This document shows, piece after piece, positions 7,339-14,130 of a stretch of DNA of 27,666 bases. Position 1 is the first letter of the stretch, and every line of letters begins with the position of its first letter. Below the pieces are notes generated by a model. That model had not been told where the DNA came from. It saw only the letters and a list, made by a program, of their open reading frames with translations, and did not search any database. The stretch comes from JALYRV01 sp036675475. GTDB lineage: Bacteria; Acidobacteriota; Vicinamibacteria; Vicinamibacterales; SCN-69-37. The position numbers and the translations under genes were made by a program. Location of the stretch: contig JAKFEY010000034.1 in assembly GCA_036675475.1 (NCBI GenBank), positions 1-27,666 of the forward strand. The letters run 5' to 3'.

Positions 7339-8674
7339 GTTTGAACTGTTTCTCGACGGCGCTCAGCGACTCGCTGAACAGGCGCACCGTGGTGTCGGCC
7401 TGTTCCCGGGTCAGCACCAGCGGCGGCGCGAAGCGCACGGCGTTGCGGCCCGCGCCCAGAATCAGCAGGCCCCTCTGGAACATCTCCTGCACGACGGCGT
7501 TGCGCTCTTCGACGGCGCGCTCCTTCGTCTTGCGGTCGCGCACCAGTTCGACGCCGAGCATCAGGCCGAGGCCGCGCACGTCGCCGATGATCGGGTGCTT
7601 GTCCATCAGGCCCGTGAGCTGCTCCTTCAGATATCCGCCCACGTCCGCCGCGTTCTTGATCACGCCCTCTTCGAGCACTTTGATCGTCGCGAGTGCCGCG
7701 GCGCAGCTGAGCGGATTGCCGCCGAACGTGCTCGCGTGCGCGCCCGGCTTCCAGTCCATGATGTCGGCCTTCGCCGCGCAGATGCCGAGCGGCAGGCCCG
7801 AGGCGATGCCCTTCGCAATCGACATCATGTCGGGCTTCAGGCCGAAATGCTCGCAGGCGAACATCCTGCCCGTGCGGCCCATGCCCGACTGCACTTCATC
7901 AGCGACCAGCAGAATGCCGTGCTTGTCCGCGATCTCGCGCAGGCGCTGCAGGAAGGACGCCGGCGGCACCACATACCCGCCCTCACCCTGCACGGGCTCG
8001 ACGACGATGGCGGCCACCTCGTCGGGCGACACGAGATGCGTGAAGATCTGATCCTCGAGATAGTTGATGGCCGCGTCGGCCGACGCCTCGCCCGGCTCGC
8101 CGACGACGGGGCGATACGGGTTGGCGTACGGCGTGTGATACACGCCGGGCATCATCGGCCCGAAGCCGGTGCGCTGAAACGCCTTGCTCGACGTCAGCGC
8201 CAGCGATCCGAGTGTGCGGCCGTGAAAGGATCCCAGGAACGCCACGATGTTGTGGCGCTTCGAGTGGTTGCGCGCCAGCTTCACGCAGGCTTCGACCGCC
8301 TCAGTACCGGAGTTGCCAAAGAAGGCCTTCACCGGCCCGTCAATCGGCGTGATGCGGCCAATCTCCTCCGCTACCTTGATCTGCAGCTCGTAATAGAAGT
8401 CCGTGCCCGACATGTGCAGGAACTTCTGCGCCTGATCGGTGACCGCCTTGACCACATCCGGATGCGCGTGCCCCGTGCCGGTGACCGCGATGCCGGCCGC
8501 CAGGTCGATGAAGACGTTGCCGTCGACATCCTCGACGATCGCGCCCTCGCCGCGCGCGATGACGAGCGGATAGTCCCGCGTGTAGGACGGCGACACTGCT
8601 TTGGTGTCGCGGTCGACGATGGCTTTGGCTTTGGGGCCCGGAAGAGCGGTTTTGATCTGCGGCGCGTTGGTCAT
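7334..8674 (-). CDS. class III aminotransferase, GABA/acetylornithine type
   Basis: 446 residues from the ATG at 8674. PLP-dependent fold type I, class III. GNSGTEAVEACVKLAR binds the PLP phosphate, ADEVQSGMGRTG carries the Asp that contacts the pyridine nitrogen, and Lys288 in IAKGIASGLPLG is the Schiff-base lysine. TFGGNPLSCAAALATI is also typical. It moves an amino group from an omega-amine such as 4-aminobutyrate (or from N-acetylornithine) to 2-oxoglutarate; the opening VSPSYTRDYPLVIARGEGA favours the GabT-like side. Nothing nearby fixes the substrate. The ATG shares its A with the TAA of cysS, so translation is coupled. An in-frame GTG at 8689 is the alternative start. Confidence 0.88.
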   Translation of the reverse strand: MTNAPQIKTALPGPKAKAIVDRDTKAVSPSYTRDYPLVIARGEGAIVEDVDGNVFIDLAAGIAVTGTGHAHPDVVKAVTDQAQKFLHMSGTDFYYELQIKVAEEIGRITPIDGPVKAFFGNSGTEAVEACVKLARNHSKRHNIVAFLGSFHGRTLGSLALTSSKAFQRTGFGPMMPGVYHTPYANPYRPVVGEPGEASADAAINYLEDQIFTHLVSPDEVAAIVVEPVQGEGGYVVPPASFLQRLREIADKHGILLVADEVQSGMGRTGRMFACEHFGLKPDMMSIAKGIASGLPLGICAAKADIMDWKPGAHASTFGGNPLSCAAALATIKVLEEGVIKNAADVGGYLKEQLTGLMDKHPIIGDVRGLGLMLGVELVRDRKTKERAVEERNAVVQEMFQRGLLILGAGRNAVRFAPPLVLTREQADTTVRLFSESLSAVEKQFKR

Positions 8675-10095
8675 TATTTGCGTTTCCACTTCGTCCCTGA
8701 TGCGGTGTCTTCGAGAATTATCCCTTTTTGATCGAGCTCGGCGCGAATGCGGTCGGCGGCGGCGAAATCGCGGTTGCGGCGCGCGTCCTGCCGCGCGGCA
8801 ATCGCCGCGTCGATCTCGCCCTGCGGAATCGGCGGCGCCGCGTCTTCCCTGCGCCGGAGGGCCATGACGCCGAGCACGGCGTCGAACTCGTCGAACAGCC
8901 CGCGCACGGCCGGCACGTCGGCGCCCGACAGCGCGCCGGCGTCAATCTTCGCGTTGAGCACGCGCACGAGATCGAACATCACGCCAAGCGCGCCGGCGGT
9001 GTTCAGGTCAGCGGCAATATGCGAGCGGAAGGCTTCGCGGGCGTTTGCGAGCTCGCCTTCAATTCCGGCCTCTGGCCTCTGGTCTCTGGTCTCTGGCCTG
9101 TTTTCGAGCCGCGCCATGAAATCGGACAGCCGCTTCAGCGCTTCCTCGGCCTGGGCCAGCGTCTCCCAGTTGAACTTCAGCTGCTTGCGATAGTGCGACG
9201 ACAGCAGCACATAGCGGAGCGCCGAGGCGCGGTGGCCGCGGTCGAGCACGTCGCGCACCGTGAAGATGTTGCCGAGCGATTTCGACATCTTCTCGTTGTC
9301 GAGGTTGAGGAACTCGACATGGAACCAGAAGCGCACGAACGGCTTCCTGCGCGCGCCTTCGGCCTGCGCAATCTCGTTTTCGTGGTGCGGAAAGATCAGA
9401 TCGACGCCGCCGGTGTGCAGATCGATCGGCGGCTCGCCGAGCAGGCGCAGCGCCATCGCCGAGCACTCGATGTGCCAGCCGGGCCGGCCCGGCCCGCACC
9501 CGTAGTCCCACGTCGGCTCCCCCGGCTTGGTCGCCTTCCACAGCACGAAGTCGCGCGGGTCTTCCTTGTCGTACTTGTCGGTGTCCACGCGCGCGCCGGC
9601 CTCCATGCCCTGCACGTCGAGCCGCGCGAGCTTGCCGTACCCGGGCAGCGTGGAAATCTTGAAATAGGTCGAGCCCTCGCTCTCGTACGTGTGGCCGTTG
9701 CGGCCAAGTTCGAGAATCATGTCGGCCATCGCGCGCAGGTTGGGCTCGTCGGTGGCGCGCGGCGTCTCTTCGGGCCACTCGAGGCCGAGCGCCTCGGCGT
9801 CTTCGCGAAAGGCCTCCACATAGCGCGTGGTGTATTCGCGCAGCGGCACGCCGGCCTTCTCCGCCTCGGCAATCGTCTTGTCGTCCACGTCGGTGAAGTT
9901 CATGACGTGGCGCATCGCGAAGCCTTCCTGGTGCCGCAGCGCGCGGCGCAGGACGTCGACGCACACAAACGATCGGAAGTTGCCGATGTGCCCGCGCGCA
10001 TACACGGTCAGGCCGCACGTATACATGCGGACAGTGCGGCCGTCGGCGGGCGCGAACTCTTCTTCCGTTCGAGTGAGGGTGTTGTACAGGCGCAT
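8674..10095 (-). CDS. cysS: cysteinyl-tRNA synthetase
   Basis: 473 residues from the ATG at 10095; a GTG just before it (10098) is also possible. Class I synthetase that charges tRNA-Cys. Zinc ligands are Cys27 (YTCGLTVY), the Cys in WHIECSAMA and HHENE. The nucleotide-binding signature is HIGN (36-39) and KMSKS is at 269-273. The C-terminal helical and anticodon-binding region is present (DRIRAELDQKGIILEDTASG). A short insertion (RPETRDQRPEAG) lies in the helical domain and is encoded by a tandem repeat (9067-9100). The tRNA-Cys gene is on the same strand downstream. Confidence 0.97.
   Translation of the reverse strand: MRLYNTLTRTEEEFAPADGRTVRMYTCGLTVYARGHIGNFRSFVCVDVLRRALRHQEGFAMRHVMNFTDVDDKTIAEAEKAGVPLREYTTRYVEAFREDAEALGLEWPEETPRATDEPNLRAMADMILELGRNGHTYESEGSTYFKISTLPGYGKLARLDVQGMEAGARVDTDKYDKEDPRDFVLWKATKPGEPTWDYGCGPGRPGWHIECSAMALRLLGEPPIDLHTGGVDLIFPHHENEIAQAEGARRKPFVRFWFHVEFLNLDNEKMSKSLGNIFTVRDVLDRGHRASALRYVLLSSHYRKQLKFNWETLAQAEEALKRLSDFMARLENRPETRDQRPEAGIEGELANAREAFRSHIAADLNTAGALGVMFDLVRVLNAKIDAGALSGADVPAVRGLFDEFDAVLGVMALRRREDAAPPIPQGEIDAAIAARQDARRNRDFAAADRIRAELDQKGIILEDTASGTKWKRK
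9067..9100. repeat. tandem (T)CTCTGG repeat inside cysS
   Basis: ggcctctggcctctggtctc is followed by tggtctctggcctg: about five copies of a 7-bp unit with alternating ggcc and ggtc. It is in frame and gives the Arg/Pro/Glu-rich insertion in CysS. Confidence 0.65.
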
Positions 10096-10100
10096 CACAG

Positions 10101-10140
10101 ACAGGCTCCAGGCTCCGGGCTCCAGGCCTCAGGCCAGAGC
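10101..10140. repeat. GGCTCCA tandem repeat upstream of cysS
   Basis: aggctccaggctccgggctc is followed by caggcctcaggcc: imperfect 7-8-bp copies just upstream of the cysS start. They belong to the same style of simple repeat as the one inside cysS and fill much of the gap to the next gene. Confidence 0.55.
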
Positions 10141-10169
10141 CTCGCGCGCGGTAGCGCGCTCGGCTTTCC

Positions 10170-10457
10170 TCAGGTGCTCTTCGCGGCCGCGAGGCTGCGC
10201 GAGAGCGTGGATGACTCGCCGCCGCCGCTGACGGTGAGCTCGAGCTGATCGCCGGCGCGGCAAACCGCGACCGTCACGTCGCTGCCGGCGCCGGCGCCTG
10301 CGGCCAGGTCGACGGCTTCGCGCGTCGACACCACCAGCGCGCCCGCTTCCTGCTCGGGCAGGCCGAGCGTCTCGCCGTATTTTCCGGCCGCGTCGGACGC
10401 CAGCGGGCGGAAGGCCGGATCGGACGGCACCGACAACTCGAAAGCCAGGTCCTTCAA
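10170..10457 (-). CDS. short RsbW-like protein, probably degenerate
   Basis: 95 residues from a TTG at 10457; no better start is in frame before the end of ribF, which stops 10 bases earlier. The start LKDLAFELSVPSDPAFRPLA and the pattern of one helix, then EAVDLAAGAG and TVAVCRAGDQLELTVSGGG, resemble the first two-thirds of RsbW-type anti-sigma ATPases. The Asn of the N-box (normally EAVTNA) is missing, and the protein ends before the glycine-rich ATP lid, so it probably does not bind ATP. It may be a remnant, or a small partner-binding protein. Coding potential is supported by position in the ribF-cysS run and by clean codon usage, not by a known family hit. Confidence 0.5.
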   Translation of the reverse strand: MKDLAFELSVPSDPAFRPLASDAAGKYGETLGLPEQEAGALVVSTREAVDLAAGAGAGSDVTVAVCRAGDQLELTVSGGGESSTLSRSLAAAKST

Positions 10458-10467
10458 TTCACCAATT

Positions 10468-11490
10468 TTATAGCGAAACCTGACGGAACAGGGCCCGCGC
10501 GGTTTCGATGTCCGCGCGGATCTGCGTGGTGAGCGCCGCGACGCCGTCGAACGCGCGCTCCTCGCGGATCCGCTGCACGAACAGCAGCCGCATGGACTGG
10601 CCGTAGAGATCCGGTTGCCGGTTGTCGGCCGGTGGTTGCCGGTGCGCGTCGGCAAAGTCGAGCACATGGGTCTCGACATGGACGACATCCGTGCCCCCGA
10701 AGGTGGGCCGGACGCCGATGTTGGTAACGGCCGGATAGGCGACCCGTTCGGCCGCACCGCTGCTCTCAGCGTCGCCGGTTGCCGCCCCGATCGGCTTGAG
10801 CAGCGCGCAGGTCGCGTACACGCCGCGCTCGGGCAGCAGCTCGTTGGCGGTGCGCAGATTCGCCGTAGGCACGCCAATCTGCCGGCCGCGGCCATCGCCC
10901 GCCACGATGAGGCCGTCGACGAAGTGATGATGGCCAAGCAGCGCCGCCGCCTCGTCGACGCGCCCTTCGGCAATGAGCCGCCGCACGCGCGTGCTCGAGA
11001 CGACGAAGTCCTTGTAGCGCACGGGGTCGATCTTCTCGGCGCGGAAGCCGTGCTGCTCGCCGAGCGTGCGCAGCAGCGAAAAGTTGCCGGCGCGATCGTG
11101 GCCGAACAGGAAGTTCGCGCCCACCCACACCTCACTCGCGCGCAGCCACTCGACCAGCACCGACTCGACGAAGCGCGCGGGCGGCCAACCCGACATCTCG
11201 CGCGTGAAGTCGACAATCGCCACGCCCTGCATGCCCGCGCGCTCGAAGGCCTCGAGCTTCTGCTCGAGCGTCATGATCAGCGGCGGCGCCTTGTCGGGCC
11301 GCACCACGCGCGGCGGGTGGGGATCGAAGGTCATCACGACCGCCGTGCCCGCGCGCTCCGCGGCGCGGCGGCGCACCCGATCGATGATCTTCATGTGGCC
11401 GCGGTGCAGGCCGTCGAAGTTGCCGAGCGCCACCACCGGCTCGCGCCAGCGCACCGGCCGGCCGTCGCCGGGGAAACGGACTATCTGCAC
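10468..11490 (-). CDS. ribF: bifunctional riboflavin kinase / FAD synthetase
   Basis: 340 residues. The N-terminal FMN adenylyltransferase domain has GNFDGLHRGH (23-32), FDPHPP, FDRAGN-like GHDRAGNFSLL and SSTRVRRLI. The C-terminal riboflavin kinase domain has IGVPTANL (Mg-ATP/flavin site), PAVTNIGVRPTFGG and VETHVLDF. It makes FMN and then FAD from riboflavin. The GTG start at 11490 overlaps the upstream gene by 10 bases. Between LDF and LYGQ, normally a very short loop, 12-13 extra residues (ADAHRQPPADNRQPD) come from a CGGTTGC-type repeat at 10611-10644. Confidence 0.95.
   Translation of the reverse strand: MQIVRFPGDGRPVRWREPVVALGNFDGLHRGHMKIIDRVRRRAAERAGTAVVMTFDPHPPRVVRPDKAPPLIMTLEQKLEAFERAGMQGVAIVDFTREMSGWPPARFVESVLVEWLRASEVWVGANFLFGHDRAGNFSLLRTLGEQHGFRAEKIDPVRYKDFVVSSTRVRRLIAEGRVDEAAALLGHHHFVDGLIVAGDGRGRQIGVPTANLRTANELLPERGVYATCALLKPIGAATGDAESSGAAERVAYPAVTNIGVRPTFGGTDVVHVETHVLDFADAHRQPPADNRQPDLYGQSMRLLFVQRIREERAFDGVAALTTQIRADIETARALFRQVSL
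10611..10644. repeat. CCGGTTGC repeat inside ribF
   Basis: ccggttgccggttgtcggcc is followed by ggtggttgccggtg: four imperfect copies of a ggttgccgg-type unit. They lie in frame in a loop of the riboflavin kinase domain and encode a Pro/Gln/Arg-rich insertion. Confidence 0.6.
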
Positions 11491-12278
11491 GCGATCACCA
11501 GGCCATCGTATGACAGCGCCATGCCGGCCGGAAGCGCGGCGCAGGTCTCGGCGTGCGGAAGATCGTGCGCCATGTGCGTGAAATACGTTTGGCGCGCGCC
11601 CACCGCGCGCGCCACGGTCACGGCCTGCTCCAGCGTGAAATGCGTGGGGTGCGCCTTGCGCCGCAGCGCATCCAGCACCAGCACCTCGACACCCTCGAGC
11701 AGCGCCATCGACGCGGGTGGAATGTGATTGCAGTCAGTCAGATACGCAAAATGTCCAACGCGCAGGCCATTGACCGGCGTGGTGCCGTGCATCACCGGCA
11801 CGGGCGTGATGTCGTGGCCCGCCATGCTGAACGGGCCGGCGACGTGCCAGAGCCGCACGTCGGGCACGCCACCACCCTTCGGCGCCCCCGGATCGTAGGC
11901 ATACGCAAACGTCCGCCGAATCGCCTCGATCGTGTCTGCCGCGCCGTAGGCGGACAGCGGCAGGCGCGTCAGGTGATTGAAACGGCGCAGCTCGTCGAAG
12001 CCGAAGATGTGATCGGCATGGGGATGCGTGTAGAAGATCGCGTCGACGCGATCGAGCCCCTCGCGCAACGCCTGCAGGCGGAAATCGGTGGAGGTGTCGA
12101 CGAGCAGCCGGAAGCCGTTCGACCCGGGGCTCCGGCCCTCGCTCAGAGCCGGCAGCTCGATCAGGATGGAGGGCCGCGTGCGCTTGTCGCGCGGATCCTC
12201 GGATCGGCAGGTTGCGCAGCGGCAGCCGATCATCGGCACGCCGTGCGACGTGCCGCTGCCGAGCACCGTGACGCGCAC
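11481..12278 (-). CDS. metallo-beta-lactamase-fold hydrolase, PhnP-like
   Basis: 265 residues. It starts LGSGTSHGVPMIGCRCATC, typical of the PhnP-like branch (Gly-rich turn, then paired Cys). The metal site is HPHADH (85-90), with later His in VMHGTTP, Asp in LTDCNH and a final His. PhnP proteins cleave cyclic phosphodiesters of ribose; others in this branch cut different phosphodiesters, so the substrate is open. The start is GTG, one base after the DUF1844 stop. The segment LSEGRSPGSN (45-54) is an insertion encoded by a small GGGC/GCCC palindrome. Overlap with ribF suggests co-translation. Confidence 0.82.
   Translation of the reverse strand: MRVTVLGSGTSHGVPMIGCRCATCRSEDPRDKRTRPSILIELPALSEGRSPGSNGFRLLVDTSTDFRLQALREGLDRVDAIFYTHPHADHIFGFDELRRFNHLTRLPLSAYGAADTIEAIRRTFAYAYDPGAPKGGGVPDVRLWHVAGPFSMAGHDITPVPVMHGTTPVNGLRVGHFAYLTDCNHIPPASMALLEGVEVLVLDALRRKAHPTHFTLEQAVTVARAVGARQTYFTHMAHDLPHAETCAALPAGMALSYDGLVIACR
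12123..12150. repeat. small palindrome inserted in hydrolase gene
   Basis: gggc-tccg-gccc (12127-12138) with flanking gctcagagcc. It encodes LSEGRSPG in a loop where family members go directly from the strand IELP to RLLVDTS. Same style as the other in-frame insertions in this window. Confidence 0.5.
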
Positions 12279-12279
12279 G

Positions 12280-12543
12280 CTAGGTGGTCTTTCCGGTGGC
12301 CAGCTGCACGAACCGCATGCGCAGCTCGACGAGCACCTGCTTCAGCACCTGCTGCTCTTCCTCGGTGAGGTTGCCCTTCGTCTTCTCCTCGAGGATCGAC
12401 AGCAGGTCGATCGCATGGCGCGCCGCAAGCAGATTGGGCGGCTGCTTCTCGCCGGTGACGGGATCCCCAAGATCCCCGAAATGCACCGCCGCCGACGAGG
12501 CCAGCGAGATCACCAGCGCGTTGAACGAGACTTCCTGAGCCAT
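12280..12543 (-). CDS. DUF1844 family protein
   Basis: 87 residues from the ATG at 12543 (MAQEVSFNALVISLASSAAV). The family features are visible: an N-terminal hydrophobic helix with HFG, a central helix LLAARHAIDLLSILEEKTKG, then NLTEEEQQVLKQVLVELR. Its function is unknown; it is common in acidobacteria and deltaproteobacteria. It stops one base before the hydrolase start. A longer form from 12564 would overlap the mazG start codon, so the shorter form is preferred. No ribosome-binding site is visible, but a TAATAT box lies 7 bases upstream, which fits leaderless expression. Confidence 0.8.
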   Translation of the reverse strand: MAQEVSFNALVISLASSAAVHFGDLGDPVTGEKQPPNLLAARHAIDLLSILEEKTKGNLTEEEQQVLKQVLVELRMRFVQLATGKTT

Positions 12544-12550
12544 CTGCACG

Positions 12551-12557
12551 ATATTAA
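12551..12557. promoter_or_regulatory. possible shared -10 core for divergent leaderless genes
   Basis: atattaa lies between the two starts. On the plus strand TATTAA ends 5 bases before the mazG ATG (12563). On the minus strand TAATAT ends 7 bases before the DUF1844 ATG (12543). Neither gene has a ribosome-binding site, so both may start at or near the ATG. Confidence 0.4.
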
Positions 12558-12562
12558 CAGGC

Positions 12563-13522
12563 ATGGCGGCGAAACGCTCGAAAGCCGCCGTGGCCAGGGC
12601 CGCGGCGGAACGGTTCCAGACGCTCGTGGAGATCATGCAGACGCTGCGGGCGCCGCGCGGCTGCCCGTGGGACCGCAAACAGACGTTCGAATCGCTGCGG
12701 CCGTTCGTCCTCGAGGAAACCTACGAGGTGCTCGAGGCCATCGATCGCGGCGACATCGACGCGCTGCGCGCCGAGCTCGGCGACTTCCTGTTCGAGGCGG
12801 TGTTCCTCGCGCAGATCGCCGCCGACGAGGGACGCTTCACCATCGCGGACGCCATCGACGCCATCAACGCGAAACTGATTCGCCGCCACCCGCACGTGTT
12901 CGGCGAGGAAGCCGCCGCGGCCGCGATGGGGGTGGCGCCCGGGGTAGCGCAGGCCGTCAGGCCTGCGGGGCCGGCGGTAGCGCAGGCCTTCAGGCCTGCG
13001 AGGCCTGCGACCCCCGATCAGGTCCTCGAGCAGTGGGAGCAGATCAAAGCGCGCGAGCAGAAACACGCGGGCGAGCAGCAGTCCGTGCTGCGCGGCGTGC
13101 CGCGCGCGCTGCCGTCGCTGCTGCGCTCGCACGAAATCAGCTCGCGCGCCGCGGCCGTCGGTTTCGACTGGCCCACCCCCGCGGATGTCGTGCTCAAGAT
13201 TGAAGAAGAAGTCCGCGAGCTGCGCGAGGCCGTCGACAAGGGCGATCGCCGCCACGCCAACGAGGAGATGGGCGACCTGCTGTTCTCAATCGCCAACCTC
13301 GCGCGCAAGCTCGGCATCGAGCCCGAGTCGGCGCTGCGCGAGGCGAACGAAAAGTTCACGCAGCGCTTCCAGGCGCTCGAGCGGAAGTTCGAGGAGGCTC
13401 AGCGCCCGCTCGCGCAGGCCTCACTCGAGGAGATGGAGGACGTCTGGCGGACGGTCAAGACTGAAGACGAAAGACTAAAGACGAAAGACAAAGCGGCAAG
13501 CAAAAAGCGGCGACAGCGCTGA
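12563..13522 (+). CDS. mazG: nucleoside triphosphate pyrophosphohydrolase MazG
   Basis: 319 residues, somewhat longer than usual (about 260). Two MazG domains are visible. The first has LRAPRGCPWDRKQTFESLRP, EETYEVLEAID and ELGDFLFEAVF (EEx2E...ExxD metal site). The second has EEEVRELREAVDKGDRRHAN followed by EEMGDLLFSIANLARKLG. It hydrolyses NTPs to NMP and pyrophosphate, clearing damaged nucleotides and affecting (p)ppGpp levels. The extra length comes from two places: VAQAVRPAGPAVAQAFRPAR between the domains, and a basic tail (KTEDERLKTKDKAASKKRRQ). Both are encoded by repeats. The ATG at 12563 has no ribosome-binding site; a GTG at 12590 is an alternative. Confidence 0.94.
   Translation: MAAKRSKAAVARAAAERFQTLVEIMQTLRAPRGCPWDRKQTFESLRPFVLEETYEVLEAIDRGDIDALRAELGDFLFEAVFLAQIAADEGRFTIADAIDAINAKLIRRHPHVFGEEAAAAAMGVAPGVAQAVRPAGPAVAQAFRPARPATPDQVLEQWEQIKAREQKHAGEQQSVLRGVPRALPSLLRSHEISSRAAAVGFDWPTPADVVLKIEEEVRELREAVDKGDRRHANEEMGDLLFSIANLARKLGIEPESALREANEKFTQRFQALERKFEEAQRPLAQASLEEMEDVWRTVKTEDERLKTKDKAASKKRRQR
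12943..13010 (+). repeat. tandem palindromic repeats inside mazG
   Basis: Two copies of ggtagcgcaggcc-k-tcaggcct start at 12943 and 12976, 33 bp apart, and are followed by a third partial copy (aggcctgcga, 13001-13010). Each holds an aggcct/aggcct palindrome and encodes VAQAxRPA. The same unit lies at 7315-7338 in the opposite orientation. Confidence 0.8.
13457..13493 (+). repeat. GAAGAC/AAAGAC tandem repeat at mazG 3' end
   Basis: aagactgaagacgaaagact is followed by aaagacgaaagacaaag: about five 7-bp units (aaagacg/gaagact). It encodes the charged C-terminal tail of MazG, beyond the conserved domain. Confidence 0.6.
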
Positions 13523-13530
13523 GCCGTACG

Positions 13531-14121
13531 CTAACGCTGTACGCGCGAGGCCTTGCTGATCGTGATCGGCGGCGTGAGGCGCTGGGCTTCGACCGGCTGC
13601 TGCTGAATCTTCCGCGCCACATCCATGCCGGCGACCACCCGCCCAAACGCCGCCGCCCCCTGCCCATCGTCGAACCTCAGGCCGCCGAAATCGAGCGACG
13701 GCTGATCGTTGAGGCAGATGAAGAAGTCGGACGTGGCGGTGTCGGCGCCCGGCGCGCGCGCCATCGAGACGACGCCCACGATGTGCTTCAGCCCAGTGAC
13801 AGACGTGCGCTCGAGCGGAATCCTCCCAAAGCCCTCGGCGCGGCGAGCCGGATTGATGCCGGCCTGCACCACCTCCAGGAGCGGCTTGTTGGGCAGCTGC
13901 GGCGTGTAGTTGCTCTCGCGCGTCGCGCGATGGAACCGTCCCTGATCGTAGAACCCGCCGTCGACGTACTTCAGGAAATTGGCGGCTGTCGCGGGCGCGC
14001 TCGCGGTGTCGACGGCGATGTCGATGACGCCGAGGCTCGTCTCGAAGCGCACGAGCACCTCGCCCGCGCGAAGCGCGGGCTGCTGCATCGCCAGCATCAG
14101 CGTAAGGACGGAAAGGATCAT
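13531..14121 (-). CDS. secreted cyclophilin-type peptidyl-prolyl isomerase
   Basis: 196 residues. A hydrophobic N-terminus (MILSVLTLMLAMQQPALRAG) suggests export. The cyclophilin fold follows: FETSLGVIDIAVDTASAPAT, NFLKYVDGGFYDQGRFHRAT (the Arg of the FHR motif is catalytic), GVVSMARAPGADTATSDFFI (active-site Met/Ala and FF), and AFGRVVAGMDVARKI. It turns X-Pro bonds and probably helps fold exported proteins. The usual late Trp/Phe of the cyclosporin pocket is not evident. It starts 9 bases after the methyltransferase stop on the same strand and ends 8 bases from mazG in convergent orientation. Confidence 0.9.
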   Translation of the reverse strand: MILSVLTLMLAMQQPALRAGEVLVRFETSLGVIDIAVDTASAPATAANFLKYVDGGFYDQGRFHRATRESNYTPQLPNKPLLEVVQAGINPARRAEGFGRIPLERTSVTGLKHIVGVVSMARAPGADTATSDFFICLNDQPSLDFGGLRFDDGQGAAAFGRVVAGMDVARKIQQQPVEAQRLTPPITISKASRVQR

Positions 14122-14130
14122 GGCGAGATT

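Noticed and set aside
9970..9995. HIGN instead of HIGH in CysS
   Set aside because: HIGN is a common form in cysteinyl-tRNA synthetases; not unusual.
8728..10248. Open frame of 506 codons opposite cysS
   Set aside because: Same cause. CysS has all of its motifs on the other strand.
10458..11216. Long frame covering ribF in another phase
   Set aside because: Only its last 95 codons (10170-10457) look like protein; the rest is Arg/Ser/Ala-rich shadow of ribF.
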